This document shows, piece by piece, positions 26,956 through 35,604 of a DNA stretch of 64,000 bases (position 1 is its first letter; each line of letters begins with the position of its first letter). The notes below the pieces were generated by a model. The model saw nothing but the letters and a program-made list of their open reading frames with translations, ran no database searches and was not told the DNA's origin. This stretch comes from Malassezia japonica (Eukaryota; Basidiomycota; Malasseziomycetes; Malasseziales; Malasseziaceae). The stretch is from NCBI RefSeq assembly GCF_029542785.1, contig NC_083374.1:62001-126000 (forward strand), in the 5' to 3' direction. The position numbers and the translations under genes were made by a program.

Positions 26956-28476
26956 TCAAGCCACACGCGCTTCCGCAAGGAGCTTTTCGAGGGTCTCGAG
27001 GAGCAGGGCGCGGTCGCTCCGCTCTTCCTCCGAAGCTAGCTCCGCCTCGTTGAGCCGTGTAAGGTGCTGGTGCCAAGCGGCGTCGCTCAGCGAGAGGTGG
27101 AATTGGGTGCGGCACAGAAAATACGATTCCATCTTGTTCAGCTCAGCCAAAGGAATGCCAGTCACTTCATGCCATGTCTTGTTCAAAAACGTATTGTCAT
27201 CCAGGAACTTGTTTGCGAGCATGAGGCCCAATGTAAGAAGCTTGAAGGGGGTGGTCGACGCGGGCTGTGCGAGCAGCCCCAGCGCCGTCTCGGCGTCGCT
27301 TCCGATCGCTGCAGGAAGCAGCTGCACATAGTACAGAGCCAAGATGAGCGCCGTCGGCGTCAAAAGCGTCTGGGCAAGGACCTGGTGGGTAAAGTGGCGG
27401 AACGCGGGGCTCACTTCGTTGCCCAACGCAGCGTGTTTGTTGGGCGTGCGTGGCCTGCGCTGCACACTCTTTTGCTTGTCGCTCGTCTCTGGCGCACTGC
27501 TGAGCGAAGGGAAGGTCTGGGAGTTTTGTCCCATCGCCCGAACCAAGCGGTGCAGCGCGGTGGACTGCTTGCCCTGCTGCGCCTCGTCTAGCCGGAGTGC
27601 ATCGAGCGATGCATTCAGCTCACCGTCGCGCTCGGGCGTAGGGCACGAGAGCGACGGCGTGGACGGCAGACTCGACAGCGACGAGACATGAGCCCGCGAC
27701 GGCGAAAAAGGCTCCGACGAGCACACCGAGCTGCTCGGCGAGTCGTCCGGCGAGCGCAACGGCGTCGAGACCCGCGACTCGGGCGAGGAGGTGGTGCGCT
27801 GCATCGACATGCTGCGTCCCTCGTCGTCGCCCCGCGTGGTCTGCTGGCCGAGACTGACCAAGGCCGTGCTGGCGCGCCAGATGGCCTCTGCGCCAAATGC
27901 CGCGAGCGGCACGGCGGTCGCCTCCGGCGGAGGCGTCGGAGGCCGCTCGAGCACCTCGGGGGTGCGCTCCGCGGCCTCCTCCGGGAGTGCCTCGTGAGAA
28001 AAAGCATCCACCGGCGCACTCGGACCGTACGACGGCGCGGCAGCGCCATAGTGGCCTTGGTGCATTTGGGCGTGCACATTGGCCGCGTACGCATGTGCAG
28101 CGTACGCGGCGTGTGCGTCGTGAGCGCCCCACGAAGGAGGGGCGCCCCAGACGGGTTGGGGGGCGTAGGGGTAAGCCGGTGGCGCGTGCCAACCGGCATA
28201 CATGCCCTGCGCCGATGGAGCATGTGCCATCGGCGCCTGGTGCATCGGGGCATAGGAAGGATACCAGGCGTGGGCGTACGGCTGGTAGTGCCTATCCAGA
28301 CGAGGGCGCGCAGCGTTGAGCCTCGGCGCGGGCGGCGGTGCGCAAAACACCATGCCTACCGGAGCGCCATGCCATGCATCCCCATGCACGGCATACGGCA
28401 TACCTTGCTGCATGTGTGGGTTGGTGTGTGCGAAGCCTGCATCGAAGCAGGCTCCGCCTCCCACAGACATCATCAT
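26956..28476 (-). CDS. Pho80/Pcl-type cyclin
   Basis: 506 residues, no intron. The first ~330 residues are low complexity: a Tyr/Ala/His/Pro-rich start (YPSYAPMHQAPMAHAPS) and then a Ser/Thr-Pro-rich region. The cyclin domain is C-terminal (about 355-485): FRHFTHQVLAQTLLTPTAL, LILALYYVQLLP, KLLTLGLMLANKFLDD and NTFLNKTWHEVTGI, as in PF08613 cyclins that partner Pho85-type CDKs in polarity, cell-cycle or nutrient signalling. Which Pcl subgroup cannot be decided here. Start ATG is the first of three consecutive Met codons. Confidence 0.85.
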   Translation of the reverse strand: MMMSVGGGACFDAGFAHTNPHMQQGMPYAVHGDAWHGAPVGMVFCAPPPAPRLNAARPRLDRHYQPYAHAWYPSYAPMHQAPMAHAPSAQGMYAGWHAPPAYPYAPQPVWGAPPSWGAHDAHAAYAAHAYAANVHAQMHQGHYGAAAPSYGPSAPVDAFSHEALPEEAAERTPEVLERPPTPPPEATAVPLAAFGAEAIWRASTALVSLGQQTTRGDDEGRSMSMQRTTSSPESRVSTPLRSPDDSPSSSVCSSEPFSPSRAHVSSLSSLPSTPSLSCPTPERDGELNASLDALRLDEAQQGKQSTALHRLVRAMGQNSQTFPSLSSAPETSDKQKSVQRRPRTPNKHAALGNEVSPAFRHFTHQVLAQTLLTPTALILALYYVQLLPAAIGSDAETALGLLAQPASTTPFKLLTLGLMLANKFLDDNTFLNKTWHEVTGIPLAELNKMESYFLCRTQFHLSLSDAAWHQHLTRLNEAELASEEERSDRALLLETLEKLLAEARVA

Positions 28477-28725
28477 CCACCACCGACAAAAGGGTCAGGC
28501 GTCCCGTGCCGAGTGGCACGAGCGGAGGACACAACGAAGCTGTGTCGAGTCCTAGGCACGTAGCCTGCCTGTTTCTGTCGAGATTCCGACAGTCCCTATA
28601 CTACTCTTAACTCCTGCAACGACGGCAGACTTGTGGCCCCGCCTCCTACTCTTTGGTCCCGGAGAAAAAAAGGAGGCGGCGCGAGCGCTCTTCGGCCGAC
28701 GCCCGATGGCCCGATCTCTGCGACC

Positions 28726-29976
28726 ATGGCGCAGGCGCCGGGGGCGGACGACGGCGCGTACGTCCGGCGCACCTATGCGCATTTTTTGCGCGTAGGAGTC
28801 GAGCAGGATGGCGTGGCAGAGGGGATAGAACATACGCGGCACAAGCACGAGCCGCCGGAGTGGGGTGCAAAAGTGCGCAGCCGGATCCTCGAGGGCGACG
28901 CCTTGCAGTCGGATCTCAAGCTGCACGAGACGCTCGACTGCTTTGGCTTCTACGACGCGTCGCCGATGCACGCGCGCAAGGAGCCGCTAGTCTTGCCGCT
29001 CAAGGCGGGCACGGCGCCGAGCGCGGATGCGGTGCACGCCGCGCGGCAGCGGCTCGCGGCCCAGCGCCGCCGGCGCGACGCACGACGCGTCCAAAAATGG
29101 CACAAGATGCTGCGCTTTACCGAGGGAAAGGCGTCGCTCGACGGCGCGTCGCCTCAGACCGTGCGCCGGCGCGTGTACAAAGGCATCCCCGATGCATGGC
29201 GCGGCGCGGCATGGCGCGTGCTCGCGCAGTGCCCAGACGCCCCGTCGCCGGCCGCGCTGCTCGCGACGCCGAGCGCGCATGATATCCAGATCGACCTCGA
29301 TATTCCCCGCACGATCCGGGGACACGTCCACTTTCGCACGCGCTATGGCCGGGGGCAGTGCGACTTGTTTACCGTGCTGCACGCCGCGAGTCTCACCTGT
29401 AATGACTGCGGGTACTGCCAAGGGATGGGGCCGCTTGCGGCCATCTTGCTGCTGTACATGGTGCCCGAGGACGCGTACGCCATGATGACCCAGTTGCATA
29501 CCACGTACGCCTTCCACGGCCTGTTTCGGCCCGGCTTTCCCGGCCTGCGCGAGGAGCTCTATGTCCTGCGTACGCTCCTGGCGCAGCACGCCCCCCGTGC
29601 CACGGCCGCGCTCGAGGCGTTCGGCGTCGCGCCGAGCGCGTTTGCGACCGGCTGGTACATGACGCTCTTTTCCGGCGTGCTGCCGTTTTCGACCCAGCTT
29701 CGTCTATGGGACGCATTCCTACTAGACGGCCACGACGTCGTGACGCTCGCGGCTGTCGCCATCGTGCAGACGCTCGAGCCCCGGCTGAGCACGCCGCCGA
29801 CCGACTGGCTCGTCGAGGCGCTCAGCGCGCCGATTCTCCCTGATGACGACGACGCGTTTCTGCACTGGATCGGCGCACGCGTCCACGAGCCACGGACCGC
29901 CGCCGCCATCCGCGACGCGCGCCGTGCATGGGCCGCGCGCTGTGCCGCCGGCACGGCCGACGCGGAGTTTTTGTAG
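28726..29976 (+). CDS. TBC-domain Rab GTPase-activating protein
   Basis: 416 residues, no intron. The TBC domain spans about residues 145-370. It has RRVYKGIPDAWRGAAWRVL, the catalytic Arg finger in IDLDIPRTIRGHVHF, the Gln finger in CGYCQGMGPLAAILL, and GWYMTLFSGVLPF with LRLWDAFLLDG. These are the residues needed for Rab GTP hydrolysis. The upstream ~140 residues are Arg/Ala-rich without a recognised domain. The substrate Rab is not evident. Confidence 0.9.
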   Translation: MAQAPGADDGAYVRRTYAHFLRVGVEQDGVAEGIEHTRHKHEPPEWGAKVRSRILEGDALQSDLKLHETLDCFGFYDASPMHARKEPLVLPLKAGTAPSADAVHAARQRLAAQRRRRDARRVQKWHKMLRFTEGKASLDGASPQTVRRRVYKGIPDAWRGAAWRVLAQCPDAPSPAALLATPSAHDIQIDLDIPRTIRGHVHFRTRYGRGQCDLFTVLHAASLTCNDCGYCQGMGPLAAILLLYMVPEDAYAMMTQLHTTYAFHGLFRPGFPGLREELYVLRTLLAQHAPRATAALEAFGVAPSAFATGWYMTLFSGVLPFSTQLRLWDAFLLDGHDVVTLAAVAIVQTLEPRLSTPPTDWLVEALSAPILPDDDDAFLHWIGARVHEPRTAAAIRDARRAWAARCAAGTADAEFL

Positions 29977-30002
29977 CCACGTGATACGCACGTCCCACCA
30001 CG

Positions 30003-30853
30003 ATGGAGCGCCTTCCCCCCCTCACGGCGCTGTGCCGGCGAGGTACGTAGCGGAGCTTACGCAGTGGTCCTACGGCACCTGAGTGGTACGCACTCTGACT
30101 TATGCAGCCGTGCACGACTTGGGGGATATGCCCTACCGCCTCGCCAAGCCGCTGCTGCAGCAGTGCAGGCCCGAGCAGCTGCGCGAGCTCGAGGCGGCGT
30201 CGCCGGTACGTCGTATCGCTCACGCAGCACCTCGCGGAAGATACACAGGGTGCGTTTTCTTTCTGATGCAGAAATATGGAAGCACGCGTGCTTGCGCGAC
30301 TTTTCTGACCTGCGAAAACTCGACGAAGAGCACAAGCTCGGGGACGTGGCGAGCTGGCGCGCCTTGTACGATGTACGCCGCAAGACTAACGCAGGAAAAG
30401 CAGGAACATATCGAGGCCGCCAAGGCCGCGGCGACCGCACGCATCAAGGGGCGGTACGCAGAGCACAGCGCGCAAAAGGACGCCAAGAAGCTCGTTGTGA
30501 GCGACGTCGCGCTGCGGCCGACACGCGGCCGCCACCGCGCTGGGCCGCGCGTGCCGGCCACGCCAGGGCAGGCAATGATGGCGCGCGCACGCAACGGCAC
30601 GGCGATGCAGACGCGGCGCATGATGCTGATTCCCCCACGCGCCCCGTCGCGTGGCTTTGTCCGCGCCGCTCCGTCCGTGCGTGCGCCGCGCACGGATGCG
30701 CCGCCGGACGCGCCGCAGGCTGCGCCCAGCGCGCCGCGGCCCGCGGCACTCCCTCCGTCGCCGGTGCGCGCGAAACGGCCGCCGCCAGAAGGCCAGAGCA
30801 TCTTTATGCCCAAGCGCCGCATCCCCTCCCAGCCCCACCATAGTCACGTGTAG
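30003..30853 (+). CDS. ELA1: Elongin A, six exons with five 22-nt introns
   Basis: Exons 30003-30042, 30065-30085, 30108-30205, 30228-30249, 30272-30372, 30395-30853; every intron is 22 nt and the phases close to 246 residues. The start MERLPPLTALCRRVVLRHL contains an Elongin BC box (LxxxCxxxV), which intron 1 interrupts. DLGDMPYRLAKPLLQQC is the Elongin A F-box-like region. Splicing of introns 3 and 4 yields SPHLAEDTQEIWKHACLRDF, matching the family's W..H...DF block. The C-terminal ~120 residues are Arg/Pro-rich. Elongin A with Elongin C targets stalled RNA polymerase II for ubiquitination. Exons 2 (21 nt) and 4 (22 nt) are as short as the introns. Confidence 0.88.
30043..30394 (+). other. 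Cluster of five 22-nt introns and two microexons in ELA1
   Basis: Introns at 30043-30064, 30086-30107, 30206-30227, 30250-30271 and 30373-30394. Each begins GTACGT, GTACGC or GTGCGT and ends with an NTNAY branch-like motif followed by GCAG (CTTACGCAG, CTTATGCAG, CTCACGCAG, CTGATGCAG, CTAACGCAG). Exons of 21 and 22 nt lie between them. The reading frame and family motifs are restored only by removing all five. Confidence 0.88.
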
Positions 30854-30881
30854 GATCCAGGGGCGGATCCCCACGACCGCG

Positions 30882-32005
30882 ATGTCGTTCAACTTCACCT
30901 GGCCTGCATTCTCAGGGGAGTTTTACGAGAACGCGATCCAGACGCTGAATACCGCGCTGAACCGCGGCCCCAAGCCCAAGGTCATTGCCGGGGACATCCA
31001 GGTGAAGGAGCTGCATATGGGCACGGTCGTACGTCGCGTAAACTCACGCAGCCTCCGGAGCTCGAGATCCTTGAGATTGGCGACCTGAGCCGCGAGCGCT
31101 TCCGTGGCATCTTTCGGCTGATGTATGCAGGTGACGCGCACCTCGAGCTGTCGACGAGCGTGCAGGCGAACCCCCTGGCGAAGCCCGCGTCGGCGGGCGC
31201 GGGCCTGTTTGCGACCCCCGCCGCGGAGCGCGGCATGCTCTTTGCCGCGAGCCCCCTCACGGTGCCGATGCGCGTGCGCCTCAGCGAAGTGCATCTTCGC
31301 GCGATCGTCGTGCTGGTCGTCTCGCGCACAAAGGGCATTACGCTCGTCTTTAAGAACGACCCGCTGGAGAGCGTCAAGGTTTCGTCGACGTTTGACAGTG
31401 TCGGTGTCATCCAAAAGTACCTACAAGAAGAGATTGAGGCGCAGCTGCGCGAAATGTTCCGCGAGGACCTACCTACGATCATCCACCGCCTCAGCCAAGA
31501 GTGGCTGCGCACGGATCCCGCGCCCCGCCAGGCGCCGTCCACGCCGGCGGCCAAGCCGCGGCCGGAGCCCGAGTGGCCCGTGCCGCCGCCCGAGGAGCCG
31601 CTGGCGTTCCTCTCGCTGGACGATGCGCCGCCCCGCGCGTCACCCGCGGCGGTGCGCCTCGCGCACCTCGCGTCGGAAAACAGTCCCCACGGCCTCGCGG
31701 ACCTCTTTGCGCCGCCCGAGTCGCCCGCGGCGCGCGCGCGCACCTTTCACGCGACGAGCCGCGTGCGTGCGCCGCAGACGCCGGTTGGCACGCCCCCCCG
31801 CCTGCGCGCCGAGCCGGCGTTTGGGGGCCTCGAAATGTCGGGCCACCTCGCCGAGCTGCTCAAGGCGAACCACACGCTCTCGCCCTATACGCGGCAGGCG
31901 CGGCATGTCGCGATACGCAGTGCGCCTGGGCACAAGCAAGGGCGTGTAGGCCGTGTCCATGCACGCCAGCGGCGGCGATTTCAGCTCGGCGGCCAGGCCG
32001 AATAG
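30882..32005 (+). CDS. MDM34: ERMES subunit MDM34
   Basis: Exons 30882-31028 and 31052-32005, intron 31029-31051 (23 nt); 366 residues. The SMP domain fills the first ~205 residues: [76 protein letters not shown] and [15 protein letters not shown]. These are near-diagnostic for Mdm34/Mmm2, the outer-membrane part of the ER-mitochondria encounter structure that moves lipids with Mdm12 and Mmm1. [18 protein letters not shown] is the conserved C-terminal motif. Using a 26-nt intron from the upstream GTCGTA would remove one Val. It ends 5 bp from the convergent MYST gene. Confidence 0.93.
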
Positions 32006-32010
32006 ATACC

Positions 32011-32997
32011 CTATAGCACATAAGCCTCGTCGAGGATCGCAGGCTTGATCCGCAGCCGCTGCGCGGCCGTGTCCACGTCCGCGGCCGAGAGCGCAAACGC
32101 CTCGTCGACCGGCGAGGCAAGGAGGCCCGCGTGCGCGAGCGCGAGTGTCGTGTCGTCTACGCGGAGCCCCGCAGCGTAGGCGACGCGGGCGATGGTCGTC
32201 TGTGTCGCGAGCGGCGTATCCGGCACGGCCGCGTCCCTCTCGTGGTCCTTGACCACCTCGCCAGCCCACCCCCGCACCGTCTTGCGGCGCTTGGGCTGCT
32301 GCGGCCGCAGCGAGACGTCTGCGCCGGCGAGTGCCGCGCGGATGCGCCGTGCGTGCGCCGTGTCGCTGGTATACGCGTGCTGCAGCGTGCGCAGCACGGC
32401 CGACGTCCAGTACGCGACGTAGCCCCGGAGTCCGAGCGCCGAGAGGGGCCGCTCGGGCGTCCCCGCGACGTCGGCGGCGCGCGAGAGGTAATAGCTGTAC
32501 TCCATCAGCAGCGTGCCGTACCCCTTGCGCTGGAACGGGGGGAAAACGACAATGCACGCGAGGTTGTAGTCGTCGTAAGACACCTTTTCCTTCGAAAAGA
32601 ACCCGAGCACATGGTCAAACTGGCTCGTAGCATCCGTCAGCACGTAGCACACAAACGGCTCCACATCAAAATAGACGGTTTTGTGGTCGATAAAGAACTT
32701 GCCAAAGAGGCACAGGTTCTGCACGTAGAGCTTCTCTTGCGCTCCATCGACCTCCCAGATGATATGCGCCCCCCGCTGGTACACCTTTTTTCCGGGAGGG
32801 TGCCGAAGTAGGCAGGTCCGGCGGTGGGCGTGCAGCGCGGGAGCCGTCGGCAGGTACTTGAAGCAGCCGGCACACACGTAGAGCGTCGACGAGGCAAACT
32901 CATCGTCTATGGGGTAGGGACTCGCGTACCAGGTCCGTATATCGTACGCATCGTACACCACGCGCTCGATCGCGCGCCGCGCTGGCCCTTCGCCCAT
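32011..32997 (-). CDS. MYST-family histone acetyltransferase (Sas2-like size)
   Basis: 328 residues, no intron. The MYST domain begins almost at once: YDIRTWYASPYP, a C2HC zinc finger (CAGCFKYL...HRRTCLLRHPPG), VDG...LYVQNLCLFGKFFIDHKTVYFDV, the catalytic Cys in NLACIVVFPPF, the acetyl-CoA loop QRKGYGTLL and ERPLSALGLRGYVAYW. No chromodomain or PHD finger precedes it, so it resembles the small Sas2 type more than Esa1/Tip60. Histone H4 Lys acetylation is the expected activity; the orthology is uncertain. Confidence 0.85.
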   Translation of the reverse strand: MGEGPARRAIERVVYDAYDIRTWYASPYPIDDEFASSTLYVCAGCFKYLPTAPALHAHRRTCLLRHPPGKKVYQRGAHIIWEVDGAQEKLYVQNLCLFGKFFIDHKTVYFDVEPFVCYVLTDATSQFDHVLGFFSKEKVSYDDYNLACIVVFPPFQRKGYGTLLMEYSYYLSRAADVAGTPERPLSALGLRGYVAYWTSAVLRTLQHAYTSDTAHARRIRAALAGADVSLRPQQPKRRKTVRGWAGEVVKDHERDAAVPDTPLATQTTIARVAYAAGLRVDDTTLALAHAGLLASPVDEAFALSAADVDTAAQRLRIKPAILDEAYVL

Positions 32998-33054
32998 CCA
33001 CAGGCCGGAGGAGGGTGGAGGTCAGTGAGCGACGACGTCCCCGACGCGAGGACG

Positions 33055-35550
33055 ATGAGCGAGTCGTTCCCGAACCCGTTTGGCGCGGCCGAGGAGCGGG
33101 CTGAGCCGCCCCGCGCTACACAGGAGAGTGAGGACGAGGAGCTGACGCGTGCGCTGCGCGAGTCGCTCGCATTCCAGGACCAGGCCGCGGAACGGCAGCA
33201 GCGCGAGGAGCAAGAGGCGCTCGAGGCGGCGATTGCCGCATCCAAGGCGGAGGATGCGCGGCGCCGGCAGGCCGAGGAGCAGAGCATCATGCAGGAGCGC
33301 CAGGCGCTCGAGCAGTCGCGCCAGGAAGCACGCCGGCGCGAGGCCGAGCGCCAGCGCCAGGCGCTGATGGAGCGCGAGGTGATCGAGCAGTCGCGGCGCG
33401 AGCACGAGGCGGATCTGCGGTACCGCGTATCGATGTCGCCGCCACGCAAGCAGACCGAGGACTATGGCACAGACGAGTCGCTCTTGTGGCTCAGCGCACG
33501 CCAGGCGACATCGGGGCGGTCGACACCCGCGCTGGGACGCACCATGTCGCCCGCCTTTGCGCCGTCGTCCAGCAAGTTTTCGGCGGCGCAGAATGCGTTT
33601 GGCCTGCCGCCTTCGTATACTCCGAGCGAGGAGCTGCGCAATCCATACGACGAGGCACCGACGCCGCAGGCGCAGAAAGAGCCCCTGCCGAGCGGCCAGG
33701 CAATGGCGCCGAGTGCGTACGCGCCGCAGGCCCCGGCCATGCACGCGCCCGAGGCGCAGTACCCGGCAGCGCATGCCGCGGCACCGGCACAGCAGCGCGT
33801 GGCAATGCCCGCGCCGATCAATACCAACCCCTTTTCGACGCAGCGCGACGAGCCGCCGTCGGCCTCGAGCGACGCGCCGTCCGACTTTTCCATCAGCTCG
33901 GCCACGCTGCCCAAGCCGCCGCCGAGCCGGTACGAGGCCGCACTAGCGGCAGGCGAGGCAGAGTACGAGCAAGAGTCGGAGGACTCCTGGGCGCCGGATT
34001 CGGGCGAGGAGCAGCTGTGGCGGGGGCCGGCGGGGTACCGCGAGGAGCACGACGAGCCCACCGACCTCGAGTCCGAGTCGGAGCCACCCACTGCGTACGC
34101 AGCTGCGATGCAGCGCACCGAGACTGTGACCGAGGCGCCGGCCGCCGCCGAGTATCGCCATGCGGCGTTTGGCGACTCGGGTGCCTATACCGACCAGCTC
34201 CTCGAGGAGCTCACGCAGGAGAATACGACGCCTGGGCCGCGCAATGCCCAGGCGCCATCGGCGGCGGCGGCAGCAGCAGCCTCGGCGGCGGCAGCAGCCC
34301 CGGCGGCAGCAGCAGCCCTGGCCTCGGCTCCTGAGCCCGACGGGGCGCCCGAGATGGATCTGCCGAATCCGTTCGACGGGCCCAAATCCGCGCAGTACGG
34401 CCTCGACGAGCAGCCGTGGGAAAAGGAGCTCGTCGATCCGTACGACCGCGTCGCCCCGCCGGTGCGCACCGATGCGCAACCCCCCCCGAGCGCGTTGGGT
34501 GAGCCGCCGCCGACCCCCGCGTCGCACGGCGCGCCGACGCGCACCAACAGCCGAAGCACCGGGTCATCGATCTCGTCGCGGCGCGATAGCATGCCCGGCG
34601 TGCCCTACCCCCCCGAGCATGCCTCAGGGCAGCCGGCGCTGCGCGGCGTGCAGTTTGGCTATGCCCAGACGCCGTACGATATCGGGGTCTATGTGACGCC
34701 GACCGCGCCTGCGCCTCTATATGCGAGCCCCGAGCTGGTGCAGGAGCCGCATATCCCGGTGGATGCCATGGCGCAGCCCGAGGAGCGTCTGCAGCTCTAC
34801 TTCCCTGAAAAGATTGAGCTGCGCCCCGATGCGCCGCGGCCGTGGTTTGTGATGCGCGCCTACTCCTGGAAAGTGCTGCTGCAAGCGCTGGCGTGGTACG
34901 GCCACACGTCGCTCGTGCCCGCCGCGCCGGGCGGGCGCCTGCACACCGAGCTGGTCTTTAGCATTCCGAAGCGCTACGACGCTGCGCAGGAAGCCGCCGC
35001 GTCGTTTGTCTCGCTCGCGATGGGCCTCTCGGCGAACGCGCGCCCCCATTCGACCCAGGCGCTCGACGCGTTTGCGGCGCAGGCCGGCGCGAGCCTCACG
35101 CCTGTCTCGCTCGCGCAGCACGCGCTCAGCCTGCCGACCGACTTTGTGACGCTGGCGCAGACGCTCTTTAGCGCGCCGCAGCTGAGCAGCGCCCCGGCCC
35201 TGCGCGAGCTGCGGCAGGCCATTGCGCGGCAGGACGAGTGGCTGGAGCTGCGCAAGGGCGAGCTCGAGAAACGCACACGCACGCAGATGGCCCAGGCGGC
35301 CGACGCGGGCGCGACGATCGACCGCACAGAGAATCTAGAGTGGGGCATGCTGCACCACCAGCTCTCGCTCCTGCAGCACCCCGGCGCGCTTCCCACGAAT
35401 GTACAGACCGAGGCGCCGTCCGGTCACCGCGAGCACCTGCGCCAGCGCGTCAAGAAGAAGTTTGCACGCTGGAACTCGGGCAACGCGCAGGACCAGGACC
35501 TCGCCGCATGGATCACGCCGTACGACCTCTCGCAGCACGGTGCGCCATAG
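33055..35550 (+). CDS. UIM-containing protein of unknown function
   Basis: 831 residues, no intron. Near the N-terminus, EDEELTRALRESLAFQDQ and EQEALEAAIAASKAED match the ubiquitin-interacting motif pattern (acidic patch, then xxAxxxS). A third related segment and an Arg/Glu/Gln-rich helix follow. The middle ~400 residues are disordered Pro/Ser/Ala-rich, with an alanine tract at about 34255-34330. The last ~260 residues look folded (RPWFVMRAYSWKVLLQAL; GGRLHTELVFSIPKRYD) and end with a basic KKKFARWNSG stretch. I do not recognise the C-terminal domain. A ubiquitin-binding adaptor in trafficking is a guess only. Confidence 0.65.
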   Translation: MSESFPNPFGAAEERAEPPRATQESEDEELTRALRESLAFQDQAAERQQREEQEALEAAIAASKAEDARRRQAEEQSIMQERQALEQSRQEARRREAERQRQALMEREVIEQSRREHEADLRYRVSMSPPRKQTEDYGTDESLLWLSARQATSGRSTPALGRTMSPAFAPSSSKFSAAQNAFGLPPSYTPSEELRNPYDEAPTPQAQKEPLPSGQAMAPSAYAPQAPAMHAPEAQYPAAHAAAPAQQRVAMPAPINTNPFSTQRDEPPSASSDAPSDFSISSATLPKPPPSRYEAALAAGEAEYEQESEDSWAPDSGEEQLWRGPAGYREEHDEPTDLESESEPPTAYAAAMQRTETVTEAPAAAEYRHAAFGDSGAYTDQLLEELTQENTTPGPRNAQAPSAAAAAAASAAAAAPAAAAALASAPEPDGAPEMDLPNPFDGPKSAQYGLDEQPWEKELVDPYDRVAPPVRTDAQPPPSALGEPPPTPASHGAPTRTNSRSTGSSISSRRDSMPGVPYPPEHASGQPALRGVQFGYAQTPYDIGVYVTPTAPAPLYASPELVQEPHIPVDAMAQPEERLQLYFPEKIELRPDAPRPWFVMRAYSWKVLLQALAWYGHTSLVPAAPGGRLHTELVFSIPKRYDAAQEAAASFVSLAMGLSANARPHSTQALDAFAAQAGASLTPVSLAQHALSLPTDFVTLAQTLFSAPQLSSAPALRELRQAIARQDEWLELRKGELEKRTRTQMAQAADAGATIDRTENLEWGMLHHQLSLLQHPGALPTNVQTEAPSGHREHLRQRVKKKFARWNSGNAQDQDLAAWITPYDLSQHGAP
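34255..34330 (+). repeat. Alanine-coding GCN tract
   Basis: Runs of gcg/gca codons interrupted by tcg and ccg encode more than 20 Ala with few Ser/Pro. The mixture of synonymous codons implies an old tract rather than pure slippage. Confidence 0.8.
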
Positions 35551-35604
35551 CTTTGCGCGCCACGCGACGCGCCTCCACTTGCAAACACCCCGCTTCTAGC
35601 CGCG

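Noticed and set aside
31026..31051. 26-nt intron starting GTCGTA in MDM34
   Set aside because: The 23-nt intron with a GTACGT donor fits the local consensus; the alternative differs by one codon only.
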